A DNA stretch of 22,664 nucleotides. It comes from Clostridia bacterium. Its GTDB lineage: Bacteria; Bacillota; Clostridia; Christensenellales; UBA3700. A program made the translations under genes and the position numbers. Location of the stretch: contig CAAGRV010000163.1 in the NCBI GenBank assembly GCA_900772745.1, positions 1-22,664 of the forward strand. The letters run 5' to 3'. This document shows positions 7,358 to 15,291 of this stretch, in pieces (position 1 is the stretch's first letter; each line of letters begins with the position of its first letter). The notes under the pieces are model-generated. The model saw nothing but the letters and a program-made list of their open reading frames with translations. It did no database searches and was not told the origin of the DNA.

Positions 7358-8544
7358 TATCCACCAAAATGGAGCAAATGCTCAAAGGAAGTTCTGCCAT
7401 CAGAGAAATGTTCGAAGAGGGCAAACGACTTGCCAAAATATATGGCAAAGACAATGTTTACGATTTTTCGCTAGGCAATCCGTCCGTCAATCCGCCAGCG
7501 TGCATAGGCGAGCACATTTGCGAGATTGTGACCGACACTCCAAGTATAGAATTGCACGGATATATGAACAATTCGGGCTATGAGAGCACTCGACAAGCCA
7601 TCGCCGATTTTGTCAACAAAGAGCATGGCACGCACTATGATTTTACCAATGTTGTTATGACGGTTGGTGCGGCAGGCGGGCTCAACGTTATTTTGAAAAC
7701 TTTGCTTAATCCCCAAGATGAAGTGGTAGTTTTTGCTCCATATTTTGGAGAATATCGCAACTATGTACACAATTTTGACGGCACATTGATAGAGATTTCT
7801 CCCAATGCTCCGACATTTGTTCCCGATCTTGACGAGCTGGCAAGCAAGTTGACCGCAAGGACGAAAGCGGTGATTGTCAACTCTCCCAACAATCCAACGG
7901 GCGTAGTGTACGACAAAGAGTTTTTTGAGCGATTGTCAAGAGTGTTGACCAAGGCGCAACGAAAGTTTGGCACGAGCATTTATCTCATCAGCGACGAGCC
8001 ATACCGAGAGATTGTCTATGACGGAGCAAGCGCTATTTTTGTTCCAAGTTTTTATTCCAACACCATTGTAGGATATTCTTACAGCAAATCGCTGTCGCTA
8101 CCAGGCGAGCGTATAGGCTACTTGCTCATACCAAGCGAGTGCGACGACTTCGACAAGATTGTTGCGGCGTGCAATGTTGCCAATCGTATTTTGGGTTTTG
8201 TCAACGCTCCATCGCTCCAACAAAAGTTGGTAGAGCGCACACTTGGTTGTTGTTGCGACTTGTCCGAGTATGCACGCAATCGAGAAATTTTGACGAGAGA
8301 ACTTGCCAAAATGGGCTTTGAGTTTGTCTATCCACAAGGTGCATTTTATTTGTTCATAAAGTCGCCTATCGCGGACGACAAAGAATTTTGCAATGTTGCC
8401 AAAGAGCACCGAGTATTGATTGTCCCAGGCACGTCATTTGGTTGCAGTGGTTGGGCAAGGCTTGCATATTGTGTAAGCAGTAATATGGTTGAAAGGGCAT
8501 TGCCTGCATTTGACGAGATTGCTCAACATTTTGGATTGAAATAA
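7354..8544 (+). CDS. pyridoxal phosphate-dependent aminotransferase (class I/II)
   Basis: A 396-residue cytosolic fold-type I aminotransferase. Motifs: DFSLGNPSVNPP near 37-48, SPNNPTG at 177-183, ISDEPY at 212-217 (Asp and Tyr contact the cofactor), the Schiff-base lysine Lys245 in YSYSKSLSLPGERIGYL, and an Arg in GWARLAYCVS near the end that would bind the substrate carboxylate. It resembles aspartate or aromatic-type aminotransferases common in Clostridia. The start at 7354 fits the family N-terminus, has AAGGA upstream, and overlaps the previous stop as ATGA. Amino-acid specificity is undetermined. It is odd that an amino-acid enzyme is tightly coupled to surface-protein genes. Confidence 0.94.
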   Translation: MISTKMEQMLKGSSAIREMFEEGKRLAKIYGKDNVYDFSLGNPSVNPPACIGEHICEIVTDTPSIELHGYMNNSGYESTRQAIADFVNKEHGTHYDFTNVVMTVGAAGGLNVILKTLLNPQDEVVVFAPYFGEYRNYVHNFDGTLIEISPNAPTFVPDLDELASKLTARTKAVIVNSPNNPTGVVYDKEFFERLSRVLTKAQRKFGTSIYLISDEPYREIVYDGASAIFVPSFYSNTIVGYSYSKSLSLPGERIGYLLIPSECDDFDKIVAACNVANRILGFVNAPSLQQKLVERTLGCCCDLSEYARNREILTRELAKMGFEFVYPQGAFYLFIKSPIADDKEFCNVAKEHRVLIVPGTSFGCSGWARLAYCVSSNMVERALPAFDEIAQHFGLK

Positions 8545-8545
8545 T

Positions 8546-9241
8546 ATGGGAAAAGTAGTTGTTTTTGATTTGGACGGCACACTTGCCGAGGTAGGACGAC
8601 CAGCCACTTCCTGTGTTCAAGATTTGCTATATCAGTTACAAAAAGTCGCACGCATTGTGGTTTGTTCGGGCAAGCCTGTCTATTATTTGTGCGGTTTTTG
8701 CCGTCAGTTGGGACTTGTTCAGCCTATTATGATTGGTGAAAATGGAGCGGAAGTTTGCATAGGTTACGATTTGCCACCAACTACCCATATCCAACTCAAC
8801 TTGACGGACGAAGTCAAGCGTAGACTAAACGCTTTGCACGATTTTATCAGCGCCCAACTTGGCGACAAGGTATGGTTTCAACCCAACAGCGTAGCAGTTA
8901 CGCCATTCCCGAGAGATGACGAAACTTTTGCCAAACTTGACAGACTTGTGGCAGCCAATCCACCATTGCTCCAAGGCATTGTTGCATACCGCCAAAGTGA
9001 TTGTTACGATTTTTCGCCCAAGGGTGTGGACAAGGCAGCAGGTGTCCAAAAGGTTTTGGATGTTTTGGGCGAGAGCGTGGACGACTTGTTTGTCGTGGGC
9101 GACGGAGTCAATGACTATTGTATGCTTGATATGACAGCCAATTCTTATGGTATCAATCTTGCCGAGCCATCTCATGCACGCTACAATTTCCAATCCACAG
9201 ACCAAGCTATTGCCAGCATTTTGGACACTATCCGTCATTGA
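8546..9241 (+). CDS. HAD-superfamily phosphatase, class IIB (Cof/SPP-like)
   Basis: A 231-residue phosphohydrolase. Motif I is FDLDGT (residues 7-12, Asp8 nucleophile and Asp10 acid/base), motif II is VVCSGK, a lysine lies in SPKGVDKAAGVQKVL, and motif IV is VGDGVNDYCML. The cap between motifs II and III is of the IIB type, as in Cof, sucrose-phosphate phosphatase and phosphomannomutase relatives. The start lies 1 nt after the aminotransferase stop, with no ribosome binding site, so it depends on translational coupling. The substrate is probably a sugar phosphate or other small phosphoester, but this is not shown. It is the last gene of the 5026-9241 unit. Confidence 0.9.
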   Translation: MGKVVVFDLDGTLAEVGRPATSCVQDLLYQLQKVARIVVCSGKPVYYLCGFCRQLGLVQPIMIGENGAEVCIGYDLPPTTHIQLNLTDEVKRRLNALHDFISAQLGDKVWFQPNSVAVTPFPRDDETFAKLDRLVAANPPLLQGIVAYRQSDCYDFSPKGVDKAAGVQKVLDVLGESVDDLFVVGDGVNDYCMLDMTANSYGINLAEPSHARYNFQSTDQAIASILDTIRH

Positions 9242-9339
9242 GCGGACGATTGGTATTGATTAGCAAATTTTTTAAGTCGGGAAATAGTATAACTATATTG
9301 AGCGCCCGATCTCTCGCTGTTTTTCTATCTGCCAAAGCA

Positions 9340-9368
9340 TTGACAAAAATTTTTTTCTATAATATAAT
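9340..9368 (+). promoter_or_regulatory. yerC promoter
   Basis: TTGACA (9340-9345), a 17-nt spacer and TATAAT (9363-9368). A leader of about 24 nt carries AAAGGAG before ATG 9399. The 157-bp gap before the gene holds little else that is clear. Confidence 0.85.
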
Positions 9369-9398
9369 TTAGCTAGTTAAAGTGATAAAGGAGTTACT

Positions 9399-9692
9399 AT
9401 GAACAACTGGCATACCCAAGACGTAGACAAACTATTTGAAGGCATTTTGTCTTTGCAAAACAAGGAAGAGTGTTACAGATTTTTTGAAGATGCTTGCACA
9501 ATCAAGGAGATTTTGGAGATGGCGCAAAGGCTCAAAGCCGCCCAAATGCTTTCCGAGGGCGTCAATTACAACGACGTAAGCAGTGCAACGGGTATGAGTT
9601 CGGCGACCATCAGCAGAGTCAACAAGTGCCTGACTTATGGCGCTGGCGGGTATCAACTGGTGCTCGACCGTATCAACCAAAACGACAAATAA
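9399..9692 (+). CDS. YerC/YecD family TrpR-related regulator
   Basis: A 97-residue small DNA-binding protein of the TrpR/YerC/YecD family. The N-terminal part (LFEGILSLQNKEECYRFFEDACT) and the helix-turn-helix (EMAQRLKAAQML, then YNDVSSATGMSSATISRVN at about 52-70) match the family closely. The C-terminal tail LTYGAGGYQLVLDRI is also typical. It has its own promoter, a good ribosome binding site and its own terminator. The family is widespread in Firmicutes but its ligand and targets are poorly known, so no operon is assigned to it here. Confidence 0.93.
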   Translation: MNNWHTQDVDKLFEGILSLQNKEECYRFFEDACTIKEILEMAQRLKAAQMLSEGVNYNDVSSATGMSSATISRVNKCLTYGAGGYQLVLDRINQNDK

Positions 9693-9698
9693 GATGGA

Positions 9699-9721
9699 AG
9701 ATAGCTCAGGCTATCTTTTTT
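9699..9721 (+). terminator. Rho-independent terminator after yerC
   Basis: AGATAGC and GCTATCT arms with a TCAG loop, followed by a T-run. Confidence 0.92.
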
Positions 9722-9738
9722 CATTGCATTTTTTGAAT

Positions 9739-9840
9739 ATGCAAAATGTTGCCTAGTATGCTGTCCATACCTGCCAAGTGTATGGTGGCGAGCAGTATGC
9801 AAAATAGTTGCACAAATGCCTACTATGTCCTAGCAGGTAT
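9739..9840. repeat. imperfect direct duplication and inverted repeats upstream of the MBL hydrolase
   Basis: TATGCAAAAT followed by a GTTGC block occurs twice, starting at about 9739 and 9796. Each is followed by a near-identical GCCTAGTATG (9751) or GCCTACTATG (9818) and GTCC. Between them CCATAC/GTATGG can form a hairpin, and ATACCTGC (9767-9774) is complementary to GCAGGTAT (9833-9840). The block ends at the -35 box of the next gene, so it may contain regulator sites or a small structured RNA. No gene is seen in it. Confidence 0.55.
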
Positions 9841-9867
9841 TGAATAATTTTGCCAAAGTGGTATAAT
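9840..9867 (+). promoter_or_regulatory. promoter of the MBL-fold hydrolase
   Basis: TTGAAT (9840-9845), a 16-nt spacer and perfect TATAAT (9862-9867). The leader is about 20 nt with a weak AGGTG before ATG 9895. Confidence 0.7.
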
Positions 9868-9894
9868 GATGGTAGCACTTAGGGTAGGTGAAGT

Positions 9895-10728
9895 ATGAAA
9901 GTTAGTACAATCATCGAAAACTTGTCCACATACAAAGATTTGACGCCCAAGCACGGCCTCAGTCTTATGGTAGAGAGTGGAGCGCACAGTTTTTTGATAG
10001 ATGCAGGCAGTGACGAGGCGACGTATTCCAATTTTACCGCACTTGATTTTTCGCCGTGCGACATACAAAAAATTGTCATTTCGCACAACCACTATGACCA
10101 CATAGGCGGACTAGAAAAATTTTTGAAAGTGACGGACGTGCCTGTGTATATATCCGACGCCAGCAAGTTGCGACTTGTTGCCAAAGAGGCGGACAACACT
10201 TTGCGAAAACTTAGCCAAGAAGAATTGCTCGAAAAGTACAACGACCGATTTGTTTATGTGCACGATATGGAAAAGATTTTTGACAACGTATTTGTTTGCA
10301 AAATTGTCAAGCCCGACCCAAAATTTATGTGTAAGGACAAAAGACTCCAAAAGCAAATTGCAGGACAGCTCTATCCCGACGATTTCGCGCACGAAGTGTA
10401 TATCGCAGTCCTAGAAGACGGAGAATGTAAAATTATATCATCTTGCTCGCACAACGGCATTGTCAACATTATTGCCGACGCAAAGAGGCGTTTTCCCCAA
10501 CACAAAGTTAGCGTTTTTGTGGGAGGTATGCACCTCAAAGGCAAGTCGCTGGGCAGCCTAAATTGTTCGGAGAGTTTTCTTGTTCAGCTTGCCCGCCAGC
10601 TTGACGAGTTGGGCGTGGAGAATATCTACACTTGCCATTGTACGGGCACTAGGGCATACAGTATTCTCAAACCGCTTTGCAAAGCACGCATCACGTATTT
10701 TTCGACAGGCGACATGCTCAATGTCTAA
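9895..10728 (+). CDS. metallo-beta-lactamase-fold hydrolase (COG1237-like)
   Basis: A 277-residue metal-dependent hydrolase. The start is MKVSTIIENLSTY, the signature SHNHYDHIGG with metal-binding His64, His66, Asp68 and His69 is at 63-72, and later histidines lie in SCSHNGIVNI, GGMHLKG and YTCHCTG. The overall order matches the group annotated as dihydropterin ribofuranosyl-aminobenzene phosphate synthase-like hydrolases. The true substrate in bacteria is largely unknown, and the archaeal methanopterin reaction should not be assumed here. It is a single-gene unit on its own promoter, between yerC and an AT-rich orphan gene. Confidence 0.9.
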   Translation: MKVSTIIENLSTYKDLTPKHGLSLMVESGAHSFLIDAGSDEATYSNFTALDFSPCDIQKIVISHNHYDHIGGLEKFLKVTDVPVYISDASKLRLVAKEADNTLRKLSQEELLEKYNDRFVYVHDMEKIFDNVFVCKIVKPDPKFMCKDKRLQKQIAGQLYPDDFAHEVYIAVLEDGECKIISSCSHNGIVNIIADAKRRFPQHKVSVFVGGMHLKGKSLGSLNCSESFLVQLARQLDELGVENIYTCHCTGTRAYSILKPLCKARITYFSTGDMLNV

Positions 10729-10909
10729 GCACCAACGCCATAAGAAATAATTGCCAAAAGCTAAGTAAAGTGTCAGCGCAACAAAATTATCAATTGTGTT
10801 TGTAATATATGAGGGAATATGGTAAGATATAAGAATACAATTATAGTTATGTAAAGGTTTGATAGTATCGTAAATCTTATAAAATAATTAGTATTGAAGG
10901 GAAATCAAA

Positions 10910-11587
10910 ATGAAAAAGGAAATGGAAGAACAAAAGAAATTAATTATTTATAGAGTGAGTTGGTTTATTATACTTATTCTCGCCATACTAATTCCTTTAA
11001 TAATCAATGTGGCACAACCAAAGTTGGATATGGTAGATGATCATGGATATATTGACTATTATTATACTTCTCTAGATGAAACTAGTGTGAGAATGGATAT
11101 AGAATTTAATAGGGATGTAAATTCCGGGTATGTAATAATAAGATTTTATGATAACTTAAACAGATTTTTGGAAGAGAAGAAGGTTTACTTTAATGGTTAT
11201 CGAGACACTACTTTGCAAAGTTTTGTTAATGTAAAAGGCGAGGTGGATTCATATGAGATAGTATCTTATGAATTTGATACACCGTCTGTTGTTAACTGGA
11301 ATTTTAGTTTGTTCCTTCCACTGTATGCGATACTTATAACATTTTTCATATTATCACTAATGCTATGTTATAAAGAATATTATTATAATGGAAATAAAAT
11401 ATCAGTCTATGCAGGTTGGTATCATCATACACTTAAAGTAAATGGAGTAAAATGTGATGAACATAACACAATTACAAGTTATGTACCGATTAAATTAAGT
11501 ACAACATTGGATGATGGTACAATAATAGATGTAACAATATCTTTATCAAATAGGATAACAATAAAAGCAAATGATAGATTAATCTAA
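10910..11587 (+). CDS. AT-rich orphan membrane protein of unknown function
   Basis: A 225-residue protein with two predicted membrane helices (about 16-34 and 131-153). They enclose a polar, beta-rich extracytoplasmic segment (about 35-130). A C-terminal segment of about 70 residues follows, with KVNGVKCDEHNTITSY and TTLDDGTIIDVTISLSN near its end. I have the impression that similar C-termini occur in other Firmicutes hypothetical proteins, but cannot name a family. Codon use is unlike the neighbours: rich in ATA, TTA, GTA and AAT, with few GGC or GAC codons. GAAGGGA precedes the ATG. The 181-bp upstream gap is AT-rich with no convincing promoter. It is probably a recent acquisition, and its function is unknown. 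Confidence 0.8.
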   Translation: MKKEMEEQKKLIIYRVSWFIILILAILIPLIINVAQPKLDMVDDHGYIDYYYTSLDETSVRMDIEFNRDVNSGYVIIRFYDNLNRFLEEKKVYFNGYRDTTLQSFVNVKGEVDSYEIVSYEFDTPSVVNWNFSLFLPLYAILITFFILSLMLCYKEYYYNGNKISVYAGWYHHTLKVNGVKCDEHNTITSYVPIKLSTTLDDGTIIDVTISLSNRITIKANDRLI

Positions 11588-11596
11588 TTTATGGTA

Positions 11597-11622
11597 AATA
11601 GAGGTAAGCAGCCTCTATTTTA
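11597..11622 (+). terminator. terminator after the AT-rich membrane protein gene
   Basis: AATAGAGG and CCTCTATT arms with a 7-nt loop, followed by a short T-rich tail. Confidence 0.8.
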
Positions 11623-11701
11623 ATGCTCTAACAATAAAATATATTTTATATGCTATAAGAAAATTTGCAATACAATTTTTACAATGTAAACACCACCACA
11701 C

Positions 11702-11730
11702 AAAAAAAACAAGCCACGATTGTGACTTGT
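11702..11730 (-). terminator. terminator of the thiamine uptake operon
   Basis: On the minus strand, ACAAG-T-CAC and GTG-G-CTTGT arms (one G-T pair) with a 4-nt loop are followed by eight Ts. The plus side also has a T-run, so it may work in both directions between the converging units. Confidence 0.85.
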
Positions 11731-11797
11731 CTTTTTTACCTGATATGCCAAGATGATTGGCGGACAGACCAAAGCTAGTGATTGTTGAGGTAAGAAA

Positions 11798-12547
11798 CTA
11801 GCTGTTGAGAGTGTCCTTGATAGTACGTTTGTACTCCAAAAACTTGGAATCAAGGGTAAAATCACGATTGGACAAACCGCCTCTGTCGATAGACAATGAC
11901 AGCTCGATTGTAGCTGGCTTGCCTTTGAGCACATACACCTTGTCGGCTAGCAAAAGTGCCTCGTCAAGGCTGTGTGTGATGATGACAGAGCTCAGCTCGA
12001 ACTTGCGAGATATGGACAAGAACCACTCGTTGATTTGACTGCGAGTGAGCTCGTCTAGTGCGCTAAACGGCTCGTCAAGTAGCAAAACTTCATTTTCTTG
12101 GAAGAATGTACGCATGAGCGCACATCTTTGGCGCATACCGCCCGATAGGCTGTTTGGGTAAAAGTTTTCGTAGCCTTGGAGATTGAATTCTTCAAAGTAT
12201 GGCAAGACTTTTTCTCTTGCTTTTTTGCGAGGCATCTTTTTGAGAAGATAGGGAAGTGCTACGTTGTCAATAACCTTCAAATGTGGCAAGAGCATATCGG
12301 ATTGGAGCATATAACTTATCTTTCCTAATAGCTTTTCTTCTTCTACTCCTTTCAAAAATATGTGACCTGTATTGGGTTTTTGAAATCCCGAGAGCAGATT
12401 GAGCAAGGTTGTTTTGCCCACACCGCTACTTCCTACAAGAGCTACAATCTCGCCTTTGGATAGCGAAAAACTTATGTCGGACAATACGAGATTGTCCGGC
12501 ATATCAGGGTATGCAAATGATAGATTTTGTACTTCCAACAAGTCCAT
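11798..12547 (-). CDS. ABC transporter ATP-binding protein, ThiZ-like
   Basis: A 249-residue ATPase of the nitrate/sulfonate/taurine/thiamine-precursor importer family. It has Walker A GSSGVGKT at about 39-46, the signature LSGGMRQR, Walker B VLLLDEPF and the H-loop ITHSLDEAL. ATG 12547 is preferred over a TTG 9 nt upstream. It lies 1 nt after the stop of the binding-protein gene and lacks a strong ribosome binding site, so translation is probably coupled. It is the last gene of the TPP-riboswitch operon, which points to uptake of thiamine or its hydroxymethylpyrimidine precursor rather than of sulfonates. Confidence 0.92.
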   Translation of the reverse strand: MDLLEVQNLSFAYPDMPDNLVLSDISFSLSKGEIVALVGSSGVGKTTLLNLLSGFQKPNTGHIFLKGVEEEKLLGKISYMLQSDMLLPHLKVIDNVALPYLLKKMPRKKAREKVLPYFEEFNLQGYENFYPNSLSGGMRQRCALMRTFFQENEVLLLDEPFSALDELTRSQINEWFLSISRKFELSSVIITHSLDEALLLADKVYVLKGKPATIELSLSIDRGGLSNRDFTLDSKFLEYKRTIKDTLNS

Positions 12548-12548
12548 A

Positions 12549-13529
12549 TTAGGCAAGATAATCGTTGGTAAAACCGTAGTTTTCTGGAAGTGGAGTTGCT
12601 ACAAGGTTGTTGTCGTTGAGGAACTTGTAGAAGTTGTTCCAACGAGTAGCGTCGATTACGCCCCAAGTTTCGCCTTCTTCAGCGTACTTATTTGCCAAGA
12701 ATTTTTGACTGCTTTGTACAAGATTTTTGTCAAGCTCTGGAGCGTATTTGCAAAGAATATTGGCAGCTTCAGTTGGGTGAGCCATAGCGTACTCATAACC
12801 CTTTTTGACAGCAGCAAGGAAAGCCTTTGCTTTTTCTGGATTGTTTTTCAAGTAGTCATTGTTGCCGATGATAACTGGAGAATAGAAGTCAAAAACAGGA
12901 TTGATGCTCTTGAATGAGAAGTAGTTGTAATCCAAGCCTTCCAATTTTGCTCTTTCCAAGTCCCAAGCCTCATATACCCAAGCACAATCAATAGTGCCTG
13001 TCTTCAAAGCTGTGAGGGCGTCGGTTACGAAGTCAGGGTGCAATACTACTTTGTCGAAGTCAGCGCCTTGGTCAGCCATAACTTTTTTGACGATAGCTTG
13101 CTCGATTGGCAAACCCCAGGTAGCATATACTTTGTTTTCCATATCTTTTGCAGATACAATATTGTCTTCTTTGAGAGATAGGATACCAGAAGTATTGTGT
13201 TGGATAATGGTTGCGATAGCTGTTACTTCGATACCAGCATCACGGTTTGGGGCCATTTGCTCTTGGAAGTCAATACCAAATTGGGCATTGCCTGATGCAA
13301 CAAGCATAGAAGTACCAGTTTCGCCTGGTTGTTCGATTTTGACATTGTCAAAGCCTGCCTCTTTGAAATAGCCAAGCTCTTTGGCTACATATAGTCCAGT
13401 GTGGTTGGTGTTTGGTGTCCAGTCAAGTAGAAAAGTGATAGCGTCTTTGTCTTTGTTACAGCCTGCGAAAGCGAACAAAGAAACAACAACTGTCACGATA
13501 AGTAGTGTTACTACGATTGCTTTTTTCAT
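12549..13529 (-). CDS. ABC transporter substrate-binding lipoprotein, ThiY/NMT1-THI5-like
   Basis: A 326-residue exported lipoprotein. The signal sequence ends in the lipobox FAGC (Cys24). The mature part starts ITFLLDWTPNTNHTGLYVAKELGYF, diagnostic for NMT1/THI5-like pyrimidine-precursor binding proteins, and continues with GIDFQEQMAP and DCAWVYEAWDLE. ATG 13529 is chosen because GGAGAA precedes it and MKKAIVV begins a clean signal peptide. The longer frame from 13580 would lie within the permease gene. The ATG overlaps the permease stop by 4 bp (ATGA). The likely ligand is a formylaminopyrimidine or HMP precursor of thiamine. This is inferred from the family and the riboswitch. Confidence 0.93.
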   Translation of the reverse strand: MKKAIVVTLLIVTVVVSLFAFAGCNKDKDAITFLLDWTPNTNHTGLYVAKELGYFKEAGFDNVKIEQPGETGTSMLVASGNAQFGIDFQEQMAPNRDAGIEVTAIATIIQHNTSGILSLKEDNIVSAKDMENKVYATWGLPIEQAIVKKVMADQGADFDKVVLHPDFVTDALTALKTGTIDCAWVYEAWDLERAKLEGLDYNYFSFKSINPVFDFYSPVIIGNNDYLKNNPEKAKAFLAAVKKGYEYAMAHPTEAANILCKYAPELDKNLVQSSQKFLANKYAEEGETWGVIDATRWNNFYKFLNDNNLVATPLPENYGFTNDYLA

Positions 13530-14296
13530 ATTTTTTCTCCTTTGAGATTTTTTGTAAAGTGTTTGCTTAGTAGGTCGCAAATGGACATCAAGATAAGCGA
13601 AAGTGCCGAGATGAGCAAGATTGCAGCGAACATTTTGTCAAAGCTATATGATTTTTTGACACGAATAATATATACTCCCAGTCCATAAAAACCGCCTAAC
13701 CACTCGGAGATTACCGCACCTACGATAGAGTAAGTGACAGAGATTTTGAGCCCCGAGAAAAAGCCGACTAAGGAGTTCGGGAATTTGGCATAGCGATAAA
13801 TTTGGAGCTTGGTAGCGTTCATTGATTGCATAAGTCCGATGAGATTTTTGTCCACGGACTTGAATCCATCTAGAAGTCCTACCGCAATAGGGAAGAACGT
13901 CGTGATGGTGATGAGTATGATTTTTGGGAGCATTTCGTACCCAAACCAAAGCACGAGCAGTGGAGCAATACACACGGTAGGAATTGTTTGGGACAATGTC
14001 ATCAGGGGCTTGATACCCTTGTAGAGTATCTTGGAGTTGTCCATCAGTAGGGCAATCGACAATGCCAGCAAAATACCGCAACTAAGACCAGCAAAAGCCT
14101 CGGCTAGGGTGTAGCCGGTGTGTTTCATCAGCAGTGGAAAGTCTTTGACGAACGCCTTGCAACAAGCAGTGAAAGATGGCAACATATAGCTTGGCACAAC
14201 TTCCAGCCTTGCAACGACCTCCCAAATGACGAGTATCGCCACCACGAAAGCGGTAGGGATAAGAAAATTAGTGATGCTTGGTAACTTTCTTTTCAA
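13526..14296 (-). CDS. ABC transporter permease, ThiX-like
   Basis: A 256-residue polytopic inner-membrane protein with about six helices, starting FLIPTAFVVAILVIWEVVA. It contains the BPD-type EAA-loop region around DGFKSVDKNLIGLMQSMNAT and the segment VGAVISEWLGG, as in SsuC/TauC/ThiX permeases. The only sensible start is TTG at 14296, inside the end of the thiamine-binding gene (29-bp overlap), with GGAG about 12 nt upstream. The next ATG would delete the first helix. It forms the membrane channel of the importer with the ThiY- and ThiZ-like proteins downstream. Confidence 0.92.
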   Translation of the reverse strand: MKRKLPSITNFLIPTAFVVAILVIWEVVARLEVVPSYMLPSFTACCKAFVKDFPLLMKHTGYTLAEAFAGLSCGILLALSIALLMDNSKILYKGIKPLMTLSQTIPTVCIAPLLVLWFGYEMLPKIILITITTFFPIAVGLLDGFKSVDKNLIGLMQSMNATKLQIYRYAKFPNSLVGFFSGLKISVTYSIVGAVISEWLGGFYGLGVYIIRVKKSYSFDKMFAAILLISALSLILMSICDLLSKHFTKNLKGEKI

Positions 14297-14564
14297 TGGT
14301 CAGCACTTCTCCGTCTGGACGATAATAAGCTTTCATAAATGCAGAAACTCCACGTGGATTTTCTCTGCCTGCGATGATCATACAATTCTTCATCACGTCG
14401 AAAAGTTGGTCAATGTCTTCGCCTTCGATAGCTGTTTCGCAAGGTCCTACATAGTAGTTGAGCCCTGTGGATTTGATATAGTCGATGACCATATCTACGA
14501 CGCGAATAACTTCTTCGTCATCAAGAGTTTCTGGCAAAATTTGGATTGCAATGCTGTGCAACAT
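14268..14564 (-). CDS. MTH1187/YkoF-type thiamine-binding protein
   Basis: A 98-residue small protein of the Thiamine_BP (MTH1187/DUF77) family. It starts MLHSIAIQILPETLDDEEVI, with GPCETAIEGEDIDQLFDVM in the middle and GVSAFMKAYYRPDG near the end. These proteins bind thiamine or related molecules and are often encoded beside ThiXYZ-type importers. GAAGGAG precedes ATG 14564. It lies 39 nt downstream of the methyltransferase and overlaps the permease start. The TPP riboswitch at the head of the operon strengthens the assignment. Whether it buffers, delivers or senses thiamine is not known. Confidence 0.9.
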   Translation of the reverse strand: MLHSIAIQILPETLDDEEVIRVVDMVIDYIKSTGLNYYVGPCETAIEGEDIDQLFDVMKNCMIIAGRENPRGVSAFMKAYYRPDGEVLTIEKKVTKHH

Positions 14565-14603
14565 ATTTTTCTCCTTCGATTGACTGGCAATCTATATTGT
14601 ATT

Positions 14604-15227
14604 TTATTTGATTTTGCGAGCTAGTATAGAACAGAACACACCGCCCCCGTAACCTGACTGACTTGGTTGGGAAGTATTTTGAAGCGAGCTGACAGTGCTC
14701 TTGGACTTGACGAAAACAAAGCCGTGGCGATCTAGTAGCTCCAAAATCTCATCGTGAGTGCGGAAAGTTGCGCTGTCATAGTACGGACTTTCGTGCTTGG
14801 TGCTCTCGTACATTTGACCGAGCGGGGTGGCAAGATTGAGGAATGTCACGAGCAAAAAACCGCCGTTTTTCAAATACATATTGACATTTTTGAAAATAAG
14901 GTCAATGTCTTGAACAAAGCTGTCCACCGTAATCATAGTCACCAAATCACACTGGTTGGAGTATTTTTCAATCAGCTGTTCTCCGCAAGCAATCTCTACC
15001 TCAACGCCACGCTTTGTGGCAATGTTTGCCATATTTGCAGATGGTTCGATGGCATGTTGGATACCTAGCAATGAGGTAAAAAGTCCAGTGCCACAGCCAA
15101 TATCCAAGCCAAAATCAAAGTCTACCACCATATCGCGCAACTGGTCGAGTTCGGACGAGAAAAGTTGGTCATTTTGGACAAACCAAGCGTCATATTCTGC
15201 GGCATATTCGTCATAAATATTTTTCAT
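14604..15227 (-). CDS. class I SAM-dependent methyltransferase, first gene of the TPP operon
   Basis: A 207-residue cytosolic methyltransferase. Motif I LDIGCGTG is at 41-48, followed by an acidic strand end AIEPSANM. Motif VTMITVDSFVQDI and KNGGFLLVTFLNL correspond to the later core strands. It resembles methyltransferases of the UbiE/Methyltransf_11 type, which act on small molecules. It starts right after the riboswitch terminator, with GGAG next to the T-run, so it is directly under TPP control. The C-terminal tail SQSGYGGGVFCSILARKIK is glycine-rich. The substrate is unknown. The position suggests thiamine-related salvage or modification, which is inference. Confidence 0.88.
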   Translation of the reverse strand: MKNIYDEYAAEYDAWFVQNDQLFSSELDQLRDMVVDFDFGLDIGCGTGLFTSLLGIQHAIEPSANMANIATKRGVEVEIACGEQLIEKYSNQCDLVTMITVDSFVQDIDLIFKNVNMYLKNGGFLLVTFLNLATPLGQMYESTKHESPYYDSATFRTHDEILELLDRHGFVFVKSKSTVSSLQNTSQPSQSGYGGGVFCSILARKIK

Positions 15228-15235
15228 TGTCTATC

Positions 15236-15269
15236 TCCAAAAAAAATGCGTGCCCAATCTAAGCACGCA
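15236..15269 (-). terminator. riboswitch-controlled terminator
   Basis: TGCGTGC and GCACGCA arms (7 bp, 9-nt loop) are followed on the minus strand by a run of eight Ts, between the TPP aptamer and the first gene. A second small hairpin, AATTAT/ATAATT (15281-15296), overlaps the 3' edge of the aptamer and may be part of the switch. Confidence 0.9.
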
Positions 15270-15291
15270 AGTAAAGACAAAATTATCTGCA

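Noticed and set aside
9242..9339. Terminator after the HAD gene
   Set aside because: AGCG/CGCT before a short T-run and AATAGT/ACTAT pairs are too weak to call with confidence.
9895..10728. Calling the MBL-fold protein a methanopterin-biosynthesis enzyme
   Set aside because: The family name comes from an archaeal reaction. Nothing else in the window supports methanopterin synthesis.
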